DNA from: Acidobacteriota bacterium
GTDB taxonomy: Bacteria > Acidobacteriota > Terriglobia > Bryobacterales > Bryobacteraceae
Length of the DNA stretch: 46,047 nt
NCBI GenBank assembly: GCA_005808475.1
Contig: SYLY01000246.1
Span: 1-46,047, forward strand
Reading direction: 5' to 3'
The position numbers and the translations under genes were made by a program. How positions within the stretch are numbered: the stretch's first letter is position 1; the number at the start of each line of letters is the position of its first letter. Below the pieces are notes generated by a model that worked only from the letters and a program-made list of their open reading frames with translations, made no database searches and was not told the DNA's origin. Positions 35,332-42,998 of the stretch are shown here, piece after piece.

Positions 35332-37308
35332 ATGCGGAGGATTCTGGCGATCGCTATGACGGCAACAACTATTGGCTCGGGAGCCGAATTGAACGTTCGA
35401 TCCGTCGTGCTGTACAAGCACGGCGTGGGATTTTTCGAACGGGGCGGGGAACTCGGCCCCGGCGAGGGCGCGCGCCTCGATTTCAAGGCGGCCGAGATGA
35501 ACGATGTGTTGAAGTCGCTCACCATCGGCGTGCAAGGCGGCGTTGCCGGCCTGCGCTACGATTCGAGCGAGCCGCTCGCTCACAAGCTCGCGCAGTTCCC
35601 GATGAAGCTCGGTGACAGGCAGCCGTTGTCGGCCGTGCTCGATCAGTTGAAAGGCGCCCGGCTCGAGGCGCAAGCCGCGGGATCGCCGGTCGCCGGCGCG
35701 ATCGTTTCGGCGCGCACGGTTTCGGGGTCGCGCGATCAGCCCGAGCGCGAGCAGGTGACGCTGCTGCTCGATTCGGGCGAACTGCGGACGCTCGATCTGG
35801 CGGCGGTGGGGTCGCTGCGGTTTCCCGATGCGAAGTTGCAACTGCAATTCAAGGACTACCTGGCGACGCTGGTTCAGGCGAGATCGAGTGAAAAGCGGAG
35901 CGTCTACATCGACTCTTCCGACGCCGGAAGGCGTCGCGTGACGGCCAGCTACATGATTCCGATGCCGGTGTGGAAGTCGAGCTACCGTCTCCTGTTTCCC
36001 GCGTCGGGCGAGCCGATGCTCGAGGGCTGGGCCATTGTCGACAACACCACGGGCGAGGACTGGAGCGGAGTGAATCTGGCGCTGGTCTCGGGGCGTCCGA
36101 TCTCGTTCATCAGCAGGCTCTACGAACCGAAGTTCGTTCAGAGGCAGGTGGCGGAACTGGCCGACGACGGTCCCGCCGCTCCGGTGGTCCATGAGGCCGC
36201 GATGTATAAGATGCCCGCGCCCCCGCCACCGGCCCAGGCCGGCGCGCCCATGCGCAAGATGCGCGCCTCGCCGGCCGCGGCCGAAATGGTGGCCTCCGAC
36301 AGCTTCAACGCGCCGAGCACGGTGTCGCAAACCGCCGAGGGCCGGGACCTGGGGGAGCTGTTCGAATACCGCTTCTCGACCCCGGTCTCGGTTCGCAAGA
36401 ACGAGTCCGCGATGCTGCCCTTCCTGCAGCAGAAGCTCGGCGCGCGAAAGTTATTGATCTACTCCGATCATTCCGCCAAGCACCCGATGAACGCGGCCGA
36501 ACTGGCCAACTCGACCGGCAAGACGCTCGACGGCGGCCCGATCACCGTCTACGACGGCGGAGTCTACGCGGGGGAGGCGCTCGTTGAAACGGTGAAACAG
36601 GGCGACAAGCGGCTGATCAGCTACGGCGTGGATATCGGCACCCACGTCACCACCAATCTCGATTCGTCGCAAGACGCCATCCGCGAGATTCACGTCAACC
36701 GCGGCGTGCTCACCACGCGGTCGGCGCTGAAGGAAACCAAGACGTACACGGTCCGCAATGTCGACGCCAAGGCGAAGACGCTGCTCGTCGAGCATCCGGT
36801 GCGGCAAGGCTACAAGCTGCTCGGCAACCTCAAACCGGTGGAAACCACCGCGTCGAACTACCGTTTCCAGGTTGCGCTGCCCCCGGCCTCCACGGAGAAG
36901 TTCCCGGTCCTCGAGGAGCGGGTGTTCGACCAATCGTACATGGTCACCAACCTGAACCCGGATTTCCTGGTCGCGATCTCGCAGAACAAGGCTCTGAATG
37001 ACGCCGCCCGGCGTCAGCTCGAATCGGTCCTGGCGAAGAAGCGCGACATCGCGTCGGTGAACGGCGAGATCCGGCGGCTGGATGCCGAGCGCGCCGAACT
37101 CGAGAAGGACCAGGAGCGAATCCGGCAGAATCTTACCGCGCTGAACAAGGTGGCGGGCCAGCAGGATCAGGTGAATCGCTACGCCAAGCAGCTTTCCGAT
37201 GCCGAAGGGCAACTGGCGTCGTTGCGCGACCGTGTCAGCGATGGCCGCAAGAAGCTCGCCGCGCTCGAGGCCGAAGTCAACGCGATGATCGAGCGGCTCG
37301 ACTTCTGA
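35332..37308 (+). CDS. DUF4139 domain protein, exported
   Basis: A 658-residue protein with a short signal peptide (MRRILAIAMTATTIGSGAEL). The ATG at 35332 has GGAG seven bases upstream; an ATG at 35326, overlapping the yjbQ stop, is the alternative. Central stretches (ASYMIPMPVWKSSYRLLF, WAIVDNTTGEDWSGVNLALVSGRPISF) match the DUF4139 family of mucoidy-inhibitor-like proteins. A Pro/Ala-rich linker lies near residues 285-320. The last 100 residues are a coiled coil (repeated Glu/Lys/Leu heptads). Cellular role is unknown. It probably forms an operon with yjbQ. Confidence 0.85.
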   Translation: MRRILAIAMTATTIGSGAELNVRSVVLYKHGVGFFERGGELGPGEGARLDFKAAEMNDVLKSLTIGVQGGVAGLRYDSSEPLAHKLAQFPMKLGDRQPLSAVLDQLKGARLEAQAAGSPVAGAIVSARTVSGSRDQPEREQVTLLLDSGELRTLDLAAVGSLRFPDAKLQLQFKDYLATLVQARSSEKRSVYIDSSDAGRRRVTASYMIPMPVWKSSYRLLFPASGEPMLEGWAIVDNTTGEDWSGVNLALVSGRPISFISRLYEPKFVQRQVAELADDGPAAPVVHEAAMYKMPAPPPPAQAGAPMRKMRASPAAAEMVASDSFNAPSTVSQTAEGRDLGELFEYRFSTPVSVRKNESAMLPFLQQKLGARKLLIYSDHSAKHPMNAAELANSTGKTLDGGPITVYDGGVYAGEALVETVKQGDKRLISYGVDIGTHVTTNLDSSQDAIREIHVNRGVLTTRSALKETKTYTVRNVDAKAKTLLVEHPVRQGYKLLGNLKPVETTASNYRFQVALPPASTEKFPVLEERVFDQSYMVTNLNPDFLVAISQNKALNDAARRQLESVLAKKRDIASVNGEIRRLDAERAELEKDQERIRQNLTALNKVAGQQDQVNRYAKQLSDAEGQLASLRDRVSDGRKKLAALEAEVNAMIERLDF

Positions 37309-37524
37309 TTCCGCGGGGTGTTCCCCGGCTACCGGACTGGGCGAAGGCCCGCAGCCTCCGCTCTGTCGAACGGGCGCGGCTGGCGAGCCCCACCGGAATC
37401 GCCGGTCCTTCGTCTTCGAGCCACGGTTGCGTCAACCGGCGCGGCGGCGCGAGGAGAGAGTAGGGGATTTCCTGGCGATGCGTGACCAAAAGCGGGCGCA
37501 ATCATCCGGGCGCGAGCGGCCCAC
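37309..37524. other. Intergenic gap without a recognised gene
   Basis: This 216-base gap between two convergent genes has a hairpin at its left end and a 74-codon minus-strand frame (37277-37501) without a recognised domain or convincing ribosome site. I see nothing else. Confidence 0.4.
37314..37327 (+). terminator. Weak hairpin after the DUF4139 gene
   Basis: CGGGG and CCCCG form a five-base stem with a TGTT loop, five bases after the stop codon. There is no T tract after it, so it is at best a weak terminator or a 3' end stabiliser. Confidence 0.2.
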
Positions 37525-38349
37525 TCACCACCGCAGTTCAGCAGGCAGGAACTCGTCCACCAACTCGCGGTAGTAGGGCATCAGGGCTTCGGCGTCCGGT
37601 TTGGTGTCCGACTTCGAGTACAGGTCGTACTTGTTGAACTCACGCACCCAGAAGAACATCTCGCGGTCGTGCGCGTCCATCAGGTGCTGGTAGGCGCCTT
37701 CGCGATGGCAAGGGTAGAACGAGTGGTACCGCAGGATGTATTGCGCGGGCTCCGGCAGATAGGGCCGCGTCACACGGTACATGTACTCGTCGTGGCCCCA
37801 TGACATATGGACGCTCCGCAGGCCGATGCCCGGCGAATAGATGCCGCATTCGGTCCGCAACTCCGGCCGCCGGGTATCGGGATTGTCCCTGAAGTACTCG
37901 TGATAGACAATTTCCGGGGCGAAGGCGCACCCGACCGGAAACGTGTCGCCGACAACCGCCCATTGCGGCTCGCCGAAGACGGTCAGCATCTTGCCGGCGT
38001 CGTGCAGCAGGGCCGTGAGCACGAACCAGCGGGGCCGCCCGTCGCGGCGCGCGGACTCGGCCGTCTGCAACGCGTGGCCGGTCTGCGACAAGTCGGTGTC
38101 GGGATCGGAGTCGTCCACCAATTGGTTCAGTTCCTCGATCGCCTGCCAAACGCTCATCCGGCGTTTCCGCAAGGGCAGGTATTCCCGCTCCTTCGCCAAA
38201 ACGAGGTCGAGCGTCTGGTTGGCGTGGTTGAGTTGGTAGAAGTCCTTGACTACCGGTGGCGCGTCAGCGGTGAACTGGCGAAACTCGTCCGGCTTCCGGT
38301 CCGGGCGGTAGCGGGCCTTGACGAAATCGTCCCACTGCTCGAGGTGCAT
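37525..38349 (-). CDS. myo-Inositol oxygenase (MIOX)
   Basis: A 274-residue di-iron oxygenase converting myo-inositol plus O2 to D-glucuronate. Similarity to eukaryotic MIOX is plain: FYQLNHANQTLDLVLAKE (37-54) and LVDDSDPDTDLSQ (77-89). All six expected iron ligands are present: His92, His116-Asp117 (LLHDAGK), His186 (SWGHDEYM), His209 (RYHSFYPCH) and Asp242. The length is close to the animal enzyme (about 285). It is the last gene of a four-gene minus-strand operon, nine bases after a DUF2071 gene. No inositol transporter or glucuronate catabolic genes are nearby. Confidence 0.93.
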   Translation of the reverse strand: MHLEQWDDFVKARYRPDRKPDEFRQFTADAPPVVKDFYQLNHANQTLDLVLAKEREYLPLRKRRMSVWQAIEELNQLVDDSDPDTDLSQTGHALQTAESARRDGRPRWFVLTALLHDAGKMLTVFGEPQWAVVGDTFPVGCAFAPEIVYHEYFRDNPDTRRPELRTECGIYSPGIGLRSVHMSWGHDEYMYRVTRPYLPEPAQYILRYHSFYPCHREGAYQHLMDAHDREMFFWVREFNKYDLYSKSDTKPDAEALMPYYRELVDEFLPAELRW

Positions 38350-38358
38350 GCCTTCAGT

Positions 38359-39081
38359 CTACCGGTCCGGAGCCGCGATTGCGACACCGCGGTAGACCGT
38401 GACGCCGGACCCTTCCGCCAGGAAAGCCGACGAGGGCCGCCCGCGGAGCACGGAGCCGAACGCGGGTCCGTAGAGCGCCACGCCATCCACGTCATAGGTC
38501 ACCGTAGGCGCCGCCCACACGCGCCAGGAAGGGTGTTCCACGCGGTATTCCACCGTGCCTCCGTCCCGCTGCGCGGTGTAGCCCCAGTAGTGCTCGGTGA
38601 TGAACTCGGCCTCCGACCCCGACTCGAGCGGACGCGGCTCGCCGGAATATCGCGCCTCGATCCGGTTCCATTTTCCGCGGTGGCGCCACTCGTGGACCAC
38701 CGATCCCGGAGCGAGCGAATGCCGCATCGCCATGGCGGAGTAAGGCTCGTTGTAGAGCGCCTTGGCGGCGAGCGCGATCGCGGTCCGCGGCACGATTTCG
38801 CGCACGAAGGTGACGCCACGCCGCCAGCCTTCGGGCCCCTTGCGGCGCGTATAGAAGCGCAGGTTCACTTCCTCGAAATCGCTATGGAAGGGGATACGGA
38901 GTCCGAGCACCCGGGTGTCGAGAAACAGAAACCCGACCAGACTCACGTAGGTGCGGCCTTCGAAGCAGTCGATCTCGACGCCACGCGGCGCGAGCGGCCG
39001 GACCAACGCCGGATCGACCTCGAAGTTGACCATCGCGAGCCATCGCCACTCGGCGGTCAGGAAGGCAACCGGAGAGGACAC
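38359..39081 (-). CDS. DUF2071 (YqjF-like) family protein
   Basis: A 240-residue protein. The GTG at 39081 is chosen because family members begin near FLTAEWRWLAMVNFEVDP, and because it lies five bases after the previous stop; the longer frame from 39291 overlaps that gene and lacks domain similarity. Conserved stretches include EGRTYVSLVGFLFLDTRVLG and FYTRRKGPEGWRRGVTFVRE, typical of DUF2071 proteins, which share an acetoacetate decarboxylase-like fold. The activity is unknown. It sits between the DUF1990 and MIOX genes in a tight operon. Confidence 0.83.
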   Translation of the reverse strand: MSSPVAFLTAEWRWLAMVNFEVDPALVRPLAPRGVEIDCFEGRTYVSLVGFLFLDTRVLGLRIPFHSDFEEVNLRFYTRRKGPEGWRRGVTFVREIVPRTAIALAAKALYNEPYSAMAMRHSLAPGSVVHEWRHRGKWNRIEARYSGEPRPLESGSEAEFITEHYWGYTAQRDGGTVEYRVEHPSWRVWAAPTVTYDVDGVALYGPAFGSVLRGRPSSAFLAEGSGVTVYRGVAIAAPDR

Positions 39082-39086
39082 GCCGG

Positions 39087-39713
39087 CTACGCGTTGGCGC
39101 TGGCGGTGGGTGTCGCGGCGCCTAGCGGTTGCGCCGCGCTCTGCGTCACGGCCTTGTGCATGGCGCGGACCGATTGGCGCAGGAACCGCTGCTGAAGGGC
39201 GCGCGACAGCGGATAGAACGCCCACGCCAGCCAATGCTTGGGCCGGGAGAACGCCGAGATCTCGAACCAAACCGTATCGTCGCGCCGCCACTCCACCAGG
39301 AACCGCTCCTCGCCCCTCTCGGCATGGTCGTCGAGCGTTCCATAGGCGAATCCATACCGCCGCGCCGGCTCGGTTTCATCGATGACGTAGGCGATCCGCG
39401 CCGCGTTCAACGACCAGAACCCGTAGTGGCTGATCAGCACCGCCACCACCACGCCCGGCTGCAGCCGCTTGTAGGGCCAGCACAGTTGCACCCAGCCGAG
39501 CCCGAACTGCCGCCAGTCCTGCAGGCACTTCCGCGCCCGCAGAAAGGTGTCCTGGCCGTGGCCAACCAGGATGCGCCGCCGGTCGATCGCGTATCCGTGC
39601 GGACGCTCGCCGGTCCGCGTCGCTCCTACCTCCGGATAGGAGAACGGGCGCGGGACCTGCACCTGGATGAAGTCCCGGATATCGGCGGTCAACGGCTCTC
39701 GGAGGAAGAACAT
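39087..39713 (-). CDS. DUF1990 family protein
   Basis: A 208-residue protein. The ATG at 39713 (MFFLREPLTADIRDFIQ) lies four bases after the stop of the NHL gene; longer in-frame readings run into that gene. Conserved stretches are SYPEVGATR, NAARIAYVIDE, YGFAYGTLDDHAERGEERFLV and SRPKHWLAWAFYPLSRALQQRF, which match DUF1990. Function is unknown; the fold is probably a START-like or SRPBCC-like lipid-binding type, inferred from family appearance. It is in the MIOX operon. Confidence 0.83.
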   Translation of the reverse strand: MFFLREPLTADIRDFIQVQVPRPFSYPEVGATRTGERPHGYAIDRRRILVGHGQDTFLRARKCLQDWRQFGLGWVQLCWPYKRLQPGVVVAVLISHYGFWSLNAARIAYVIDETEPARRYGFAYGTLDDHAERGEERFLVEWRRDDTVWFEISAFSRPKHWLAWAFYPLSRALQQRFLRQSVRAMHKAVTQSAAQPLGAATPTASANA

Positions 39714-39717
39714 CGGA

Positions 39718-40629
39718 TCACCGTGCGAACTTCTGGACGCGCCAGTTCTTGATCTCGACCACGTAGAGCGAGCCTTCCGAATCGACCGCCATGTGGTGGG
39801 CGAAGTCGAACCTCCCCGGCGCCTTGCCGAACCCGCCCAAGACGCCGAGGGGCTTGCCATCGAGGTTGAACTTCACCACGCGGTTGTTGACGCCGTCGCA
39901 CATATAAAGGGCTCCCTCTTTCTCCGAGTATGCCAAACCCCAAGGCGAACCGGCGCCGGTCCACTTGGTGATGAACTTGCCGCTGGCGTCGAACACTTGG
40001 ATACGTTCGTTGGTGCGGTCGGCCACATAGACGCGTCCGGTTTTGTCGATCGCGACGTCGTGCACGATGTCGAACTCGCCGTCGCCCGTGCCCTTCTTGC
40101 CCCACTGGCGGACGAACTCGCCGTCCTTGGTGTACTCGGCGACGCGGGAATTGCCGTAGCCGTCGGACACATAGAAGCTGCCGTTCGGCTTGAACGACAA
40201 TCCCGTCGGCTGGTTGAAGGCGTATTGGGTGGTGTTGTCGCCTGGACCCCTGCCCGCATTGGCGATCACCATTTGCAGACGTCCGGCGGCGGTGAATTTC
40301 AGCAGCGAGTGGCCTTTGACATCCACGAGCCAGACGTTGCCCGACGGGTCCACCTTGATCCCGTGGGAGCTGATCACCGGAACCTCTTTCCACGCGCGAA
40401 GGAAGCGCCCGGACTTGTCCAGTTGAATCACCGGATGGGCTCCGCGATTGAACACCCACACGTTGTCATTCGCGTCGACCGAGACACCGCTCGCCTCGCC
40501 GAAGTTCCATCCGTCAGGCAGTTGGGCCCAGTTCGGAACCAGCTTGTGAGGCAGCGGCGGAACGCCGTCCAAGCCCGCGGCGGTGAGGACGAGGGCGGTT
40601 GCAAGCGAGCCGAAGGCGAAGCGCATCAT
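39718..40629 (-). CDS. Exported NHL-repeat protein, first gene of the MIOX operon
   Basis: A 303-residue protein with a signal peptide (MMRFAFGSLATALVLTAAGL). The start is one of two adjacent ATG codons at 40629 and 40626. About six NHL repeats follow, including ISSHGIKVDPSGNVWLVDV, VHDVAIDKTGRVYVADRTNE and HHMAVDSEGSLYVVEIKN. Its repeat pattern closely follows that of the NHL protein at 31960-32913, so they are probably paralogues. It heads a compact operon with DUF1990, DUF2071 and MIOX (gaps of 4, 5 and 9 bases). Confidence 0.83.
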   Translation of the reverse strand: MMRFAFGSLATALVLTAAGLDGVPPLPHKLVPNWAQLPDGWNFGEASGVSVDANDNVWVFNRGAHPVIQLDKSGRFLRAWKEVPVISSHGIKVDPSGNVWLVDVKGHSLLKFTAAGRLQMVIANAGRGPGDNTTQYAFNQPTGLSFKPNGSFYVSDGYGNSRVAEYTKDGEFVRQWGKKGTGDGEFDIVHDVAIDKTGRVYVADRTNERIQVFDASGKFITKWTGAGSPWGLAYSEKEGALYMCDGVNNRVVKFNLDGKPLGVLGGFGKAPGRFDFAHHMAVDSEGSLYVVEIKNWRVQKFAR

Positions 40630-40689
40630 TATGGATGAGAGTACTGACAGGCGTGGTCCCAAGTCAAGTACGCCGCAATTCGCAATGGG

Positions 40690-41270
40690 TCAACCCCGGC
40701 GGAGGGACTCGAAGAACCGCCTGGCGAATGGACTGGCGCGTTCGATCGCCTCCGGCGATAGCAGTGCCAGAATATCGAAGCCGATCCGCTTCCTGGTGGT
40801 GTACCGTCCGCCTTTGCATTGCTCGGACGCATTGTCCAGCGCGTCAAGTATCGTCTTCTTGGGGATCCCCTCTACGGTATCCGCCTTTGGTAATTTGTCC
40901 CGCTCGAACCCCTTGCCGAGGCACTGCTCGATGGCCTGCGGTTGGGTTAGGAACCATGCCTCATCACCTGCACCATGAGGTGGACGCGTTCGTTGGCGCC
41001 CAGATCCCGCCAACGGTCGCGCCGGGCCAAGTGGTCCGCCGCGGTCGATCCTTCCTCAACCGCTTCCTCGCTATCCACCAACAGCGCGGCGTGTTCGCCT
41101 CGCGCCATTGCCTTTGGGAACTCGCGAAACGCTTCGGCTCGTCCGCCACACGCGATCACGGCAGGGAGCCTGCCTTCGAGGCCGGCGCGTTCGAACAGGC
41201 TCTTGAACGCCCTTCGAGCCGGAGCCTGAAGGGAGCGGTTGTCGCCGCCACCCTCCACGTACAGCTTCAT
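40690..41270 (-). pseudogene. DUF4276 family gene broken by a one-base frameshift
   Basis: The start MKLYVEGGGDNRSLQAP, ACGGRAEAF and LLVDSEE (residues 1-103) match DUF4276, a family with TOPRIM-like acidic positions (Glu6; Asp66 and Glu68 here). The frame then ends early at 40947. The expected continuation EAWFLTQPQAIEQCLGKGF and IPKADTV-like C-terminal part runs in another frame to 40690. Restoring one G in the minus-strand sequence around 40962 would give MVQVMEAWFL and a 193-residue protein, the usual length. It follows the ATPase gene by four bases. It may be an inactivated effector or a sequencing error. Confidence 0.78.
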
Positions 41271-41274
41271 TGCA

Positions 41275-42399
41275 TTACCAGCGGTTCCCGCCGATCGCAC
41301 CTGTCCTCCACAGTTTTCCGAGTGAGCCGTAGCCGTCCAACCAGTCCGTCAGGTCGCTCTTCGCCAGTCGTCGGAGCGAGGTCTCGCCTTTCTCCTTTTC
41401 GCACACGATCACGGCTTCCGGGGTATCCGAGAGCGCGTCCACCAGGATCTCCGAGTGAGTCGTAACGATCAATTGGGTCCGCTCGGAGGCCGTGACCAAG
41501 AGCTTGGCCAACTCCGGGAGGATGTCCGGATGCAGCCCCTTTTCTGGCTCCTCGAGGCAAATCAGCGGTGGGGGGTCGGGATGCAGCAAAACCACAAGGA
41601 GGCAAAGCAGTTGCAGCGCGCCTTGTGACAACCGCGAGGCTGGGGTGGGGGAGTTCAGCCCCTGTTCCTCGAGGTAGACCTGGATTGTGCCGCCGGCCGT
41701 ACGGGTTTTCAGTTTCCTGAAATCCGGGTTGACCAGATTCAGATGCTCCTCGATGGTCCCGCTGAGTCCCCTGAAATTCAAGTCGTCAAGAACCAGCGCC
41801 AAGTTTCCGGCGTCCTCCCACAGGAAATCGCTGGGGAGATCGGTCCGCTGTGGATGGCGTACGCCTGCGGTTCGGTCGAATAGCCAATCCTGATATATCT
41901 TGATCCGTTCGAGCGAATTGGCGATCCACGTGATTTCGGGATATTGGGGTCCCCTCCATTGCGCTAGAACCGACCGGTGAGGTTCCCAAGCTTGAGGCGG
42001 GACGGATTGCTTCCGGACGGCTTGCTCGGTGAGGCGATGATAGTAGGAAATTCCAGAGCCGACGCCGTCGATTTTCTCGTCCACTAAAGCGAACCGCTGA
42101 CCCCCTTGGCGAAACGCTACTGTGTATCGTAGCGCAATTGGCTCGATCTCCCGCCGTAGCGTGACGCTCAACTCCGCCGCCGGCGCGTCCGCCCCTTTCC
42201 AGAGCCATTCCTGAATTCCGCCCCCCGCGCCGATCGGCTTGGTGATGTCGGTGGGAGCCGCCTGGAGCAGGGAAAACAGCCCGACCAGATTCGACTTGCC
42301 GCTGCTATTGGCTCCGATAATTACGTTGAGATCCCGCAATTCGAGATCCAGTCCCCGGCTGCCGAACGACAGCAGATTCCGCGCTCGGACTGACTCCAC
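41275..42399 (-). CDS. AAA-family (SMC/ABC-like) ATPase partnered with DUF4276
   Basis: A 374-residue ATPase of the AAA_15/AAA_21 type, as in OLD-family and Rlo-type proteins. It starts with GTG at 42399 (VESVRARNLLSFGSRGLDLEL). Walker A GANSSGKSN is at 29-37, the signature-like SRLSQG at 255-260, Walker B LICLEEPEKGLHPD at 279-292 and the switch His315 in VTTHSE. There is no TOPRIM domain on this chain; the separate DUF4276 gene four bases downstream probably supplies the partner. Two-gene ATPase plus nuclease-like arrangements are known in anti-phage defence (PARIS, RloAB, Gabija-like), but defence here is inference. It is divergent from the Hpt gene. Confidence 0.87.
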   Translation of the reverse strand: MESVRARNLLSFGSRGLDLELRDLNVIIGANSSGKSNLVGLFSLLQAAPTDITKPIGAGGGIQEWLWKGADAPAAELSVTLRREIEPIALRYTVAFRQGGQRFALVDEKIDGVGSGISYYHRLTEQAVRKQSVPPQAWEPHRSVLAQWRGPQYPEITWIANSLERIKIYQDWLFDRTAGVRHPQRTDLPSDFLWEDAGNLALVLDDLNFRGLSGTIEEHLNLVNPDFRKLKTRTAGGTIQVYLEEQGLNSPTPASRLSQGALQLLCLLVVLLHPDPPPLICLEEPEKGLHPDILPELAKLLVTASERTQLIVTTHSEILVDALSDTPEAVIVCEKEKGETSLRRLAKSDLTDWLDGYGSLGKLWRTGAIGGNRW

Positions 42400-42595
42400 G
42401 AAGGGTATCTCTGTACCAGTATACTCGTCCCGGGGACAGCACTTCCGCCGAATTCACCCCCGAGTGGGGACGTTCCACGGAGTGGTCCTGGAGCCTCTGG
42501 TACCATGTCTAAAGAGGTCCGGCGAGGAAAGTGTGTTCGACGCTATAAAGTATCGCCTTTCCTCGACCGATCCTTGTGAGGTGGAAATTGCCGCA

Positions 42596-42946
42596 ATGCA
42601 GACGACCGCTCAACTTCTCAGCTTCAACCACGCTGTCGCCCTGGACCGCGTAGGCGGTGACGAGGAACTGCTCCGTGAGGTAGCCCAGCTCTACCTGGAC
42701 GAGTACCAGGAACTGCTTTTGGAAATCTCGGCGGCCGTGACGGCCAGAAGCGCGGACCGGCTCCAGCGTTCCGCCCACACCCTCAAGGGCTCGCTGGGGA
42801 CCCTCGGAGCCGAACAGGCTGCCTCCTATGCCCTCGCGCTCGAAACCATGGGCCGTATCCAGAATCTGAACGGCGCCGAGCGGGCTCTGTCGGGACTCCA
42901 ACAAACCCTCAACGGCTTCCATCGAGAACTTTCCCAACTCGTGTAG
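42596..42946 (+). CDS. Stand-alone Hpt phosphotransfer protein
   Basis: A 116-residue histidine phosphotransfer domain. The phospho-acceptor motif SAHTLKGSLGTLGA contains His61, with helices before (VGGDEELLREVAQLYLDEY) and after. The ATG at 42596 gives a full Hpt domain; an in-frame GTG at 42533, with GAGGAAA upstream, would add 21 residues. No kinase or receiver lies next to it; the closest receiver is at 32910-33278. It probably relays phosphate between partners encoded elsewhere. Confidence 0.88.
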   Translation: MQTTAQLLSFNHAVALDRVGGDEELLREVAQLYLDEYQELLLEISAAVTARSADRLQRSAHTLKGSLGTLGAEQAASYALALETMGRIQNLNGAERALSGLQQTLNGFHRELSQLV

Positions 42947-42975
42947 ATCGCGCGGCAACGGCCAAATGCGGTAGA

Positions 42976-42993
42976 ATCTCCTCTCCAGGAGAT
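42976..42993 (+). promoter_or_regulatory. Hairpin that pairs with the Shine-Dalgarno sequence
   Basis: ATCTCCT (42976-42982) and AGGAGAT (42987-42993) form a perfect seven-base stem with a CTCC loop. The right arm holds the AGGAG ribosome site, seven bases before the ATG at 42999. A -10-like TAGAAT overlaps the left arm (42972-42977), so the hairpin may form only on transcripts that start upstream. Confidence 0.5.
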
Positions 42994-42998
42994 CCGAA

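Noticed and set aside
37277..37501. Small minus-strand gene between DUF4139 and MIOX
   Set aside because: No ribosome site, no domain, and it overlaps the end of the DUF4139 gene.
40690..41013. Separate small gene instead of the second half of the DUF4276 gene
   Set aside because: Its sequence continues the DUF4276 family exactly after the first half, and the presumed N-terminal 18 residues have no ribosome site or family match.
42470..42600. Upstream extension of the Hpt protein from 42239
   Set aside because: The extension overlaps the ATPase start on the other strand and has no Hpt-like sequence; the domain is complete from 42596.
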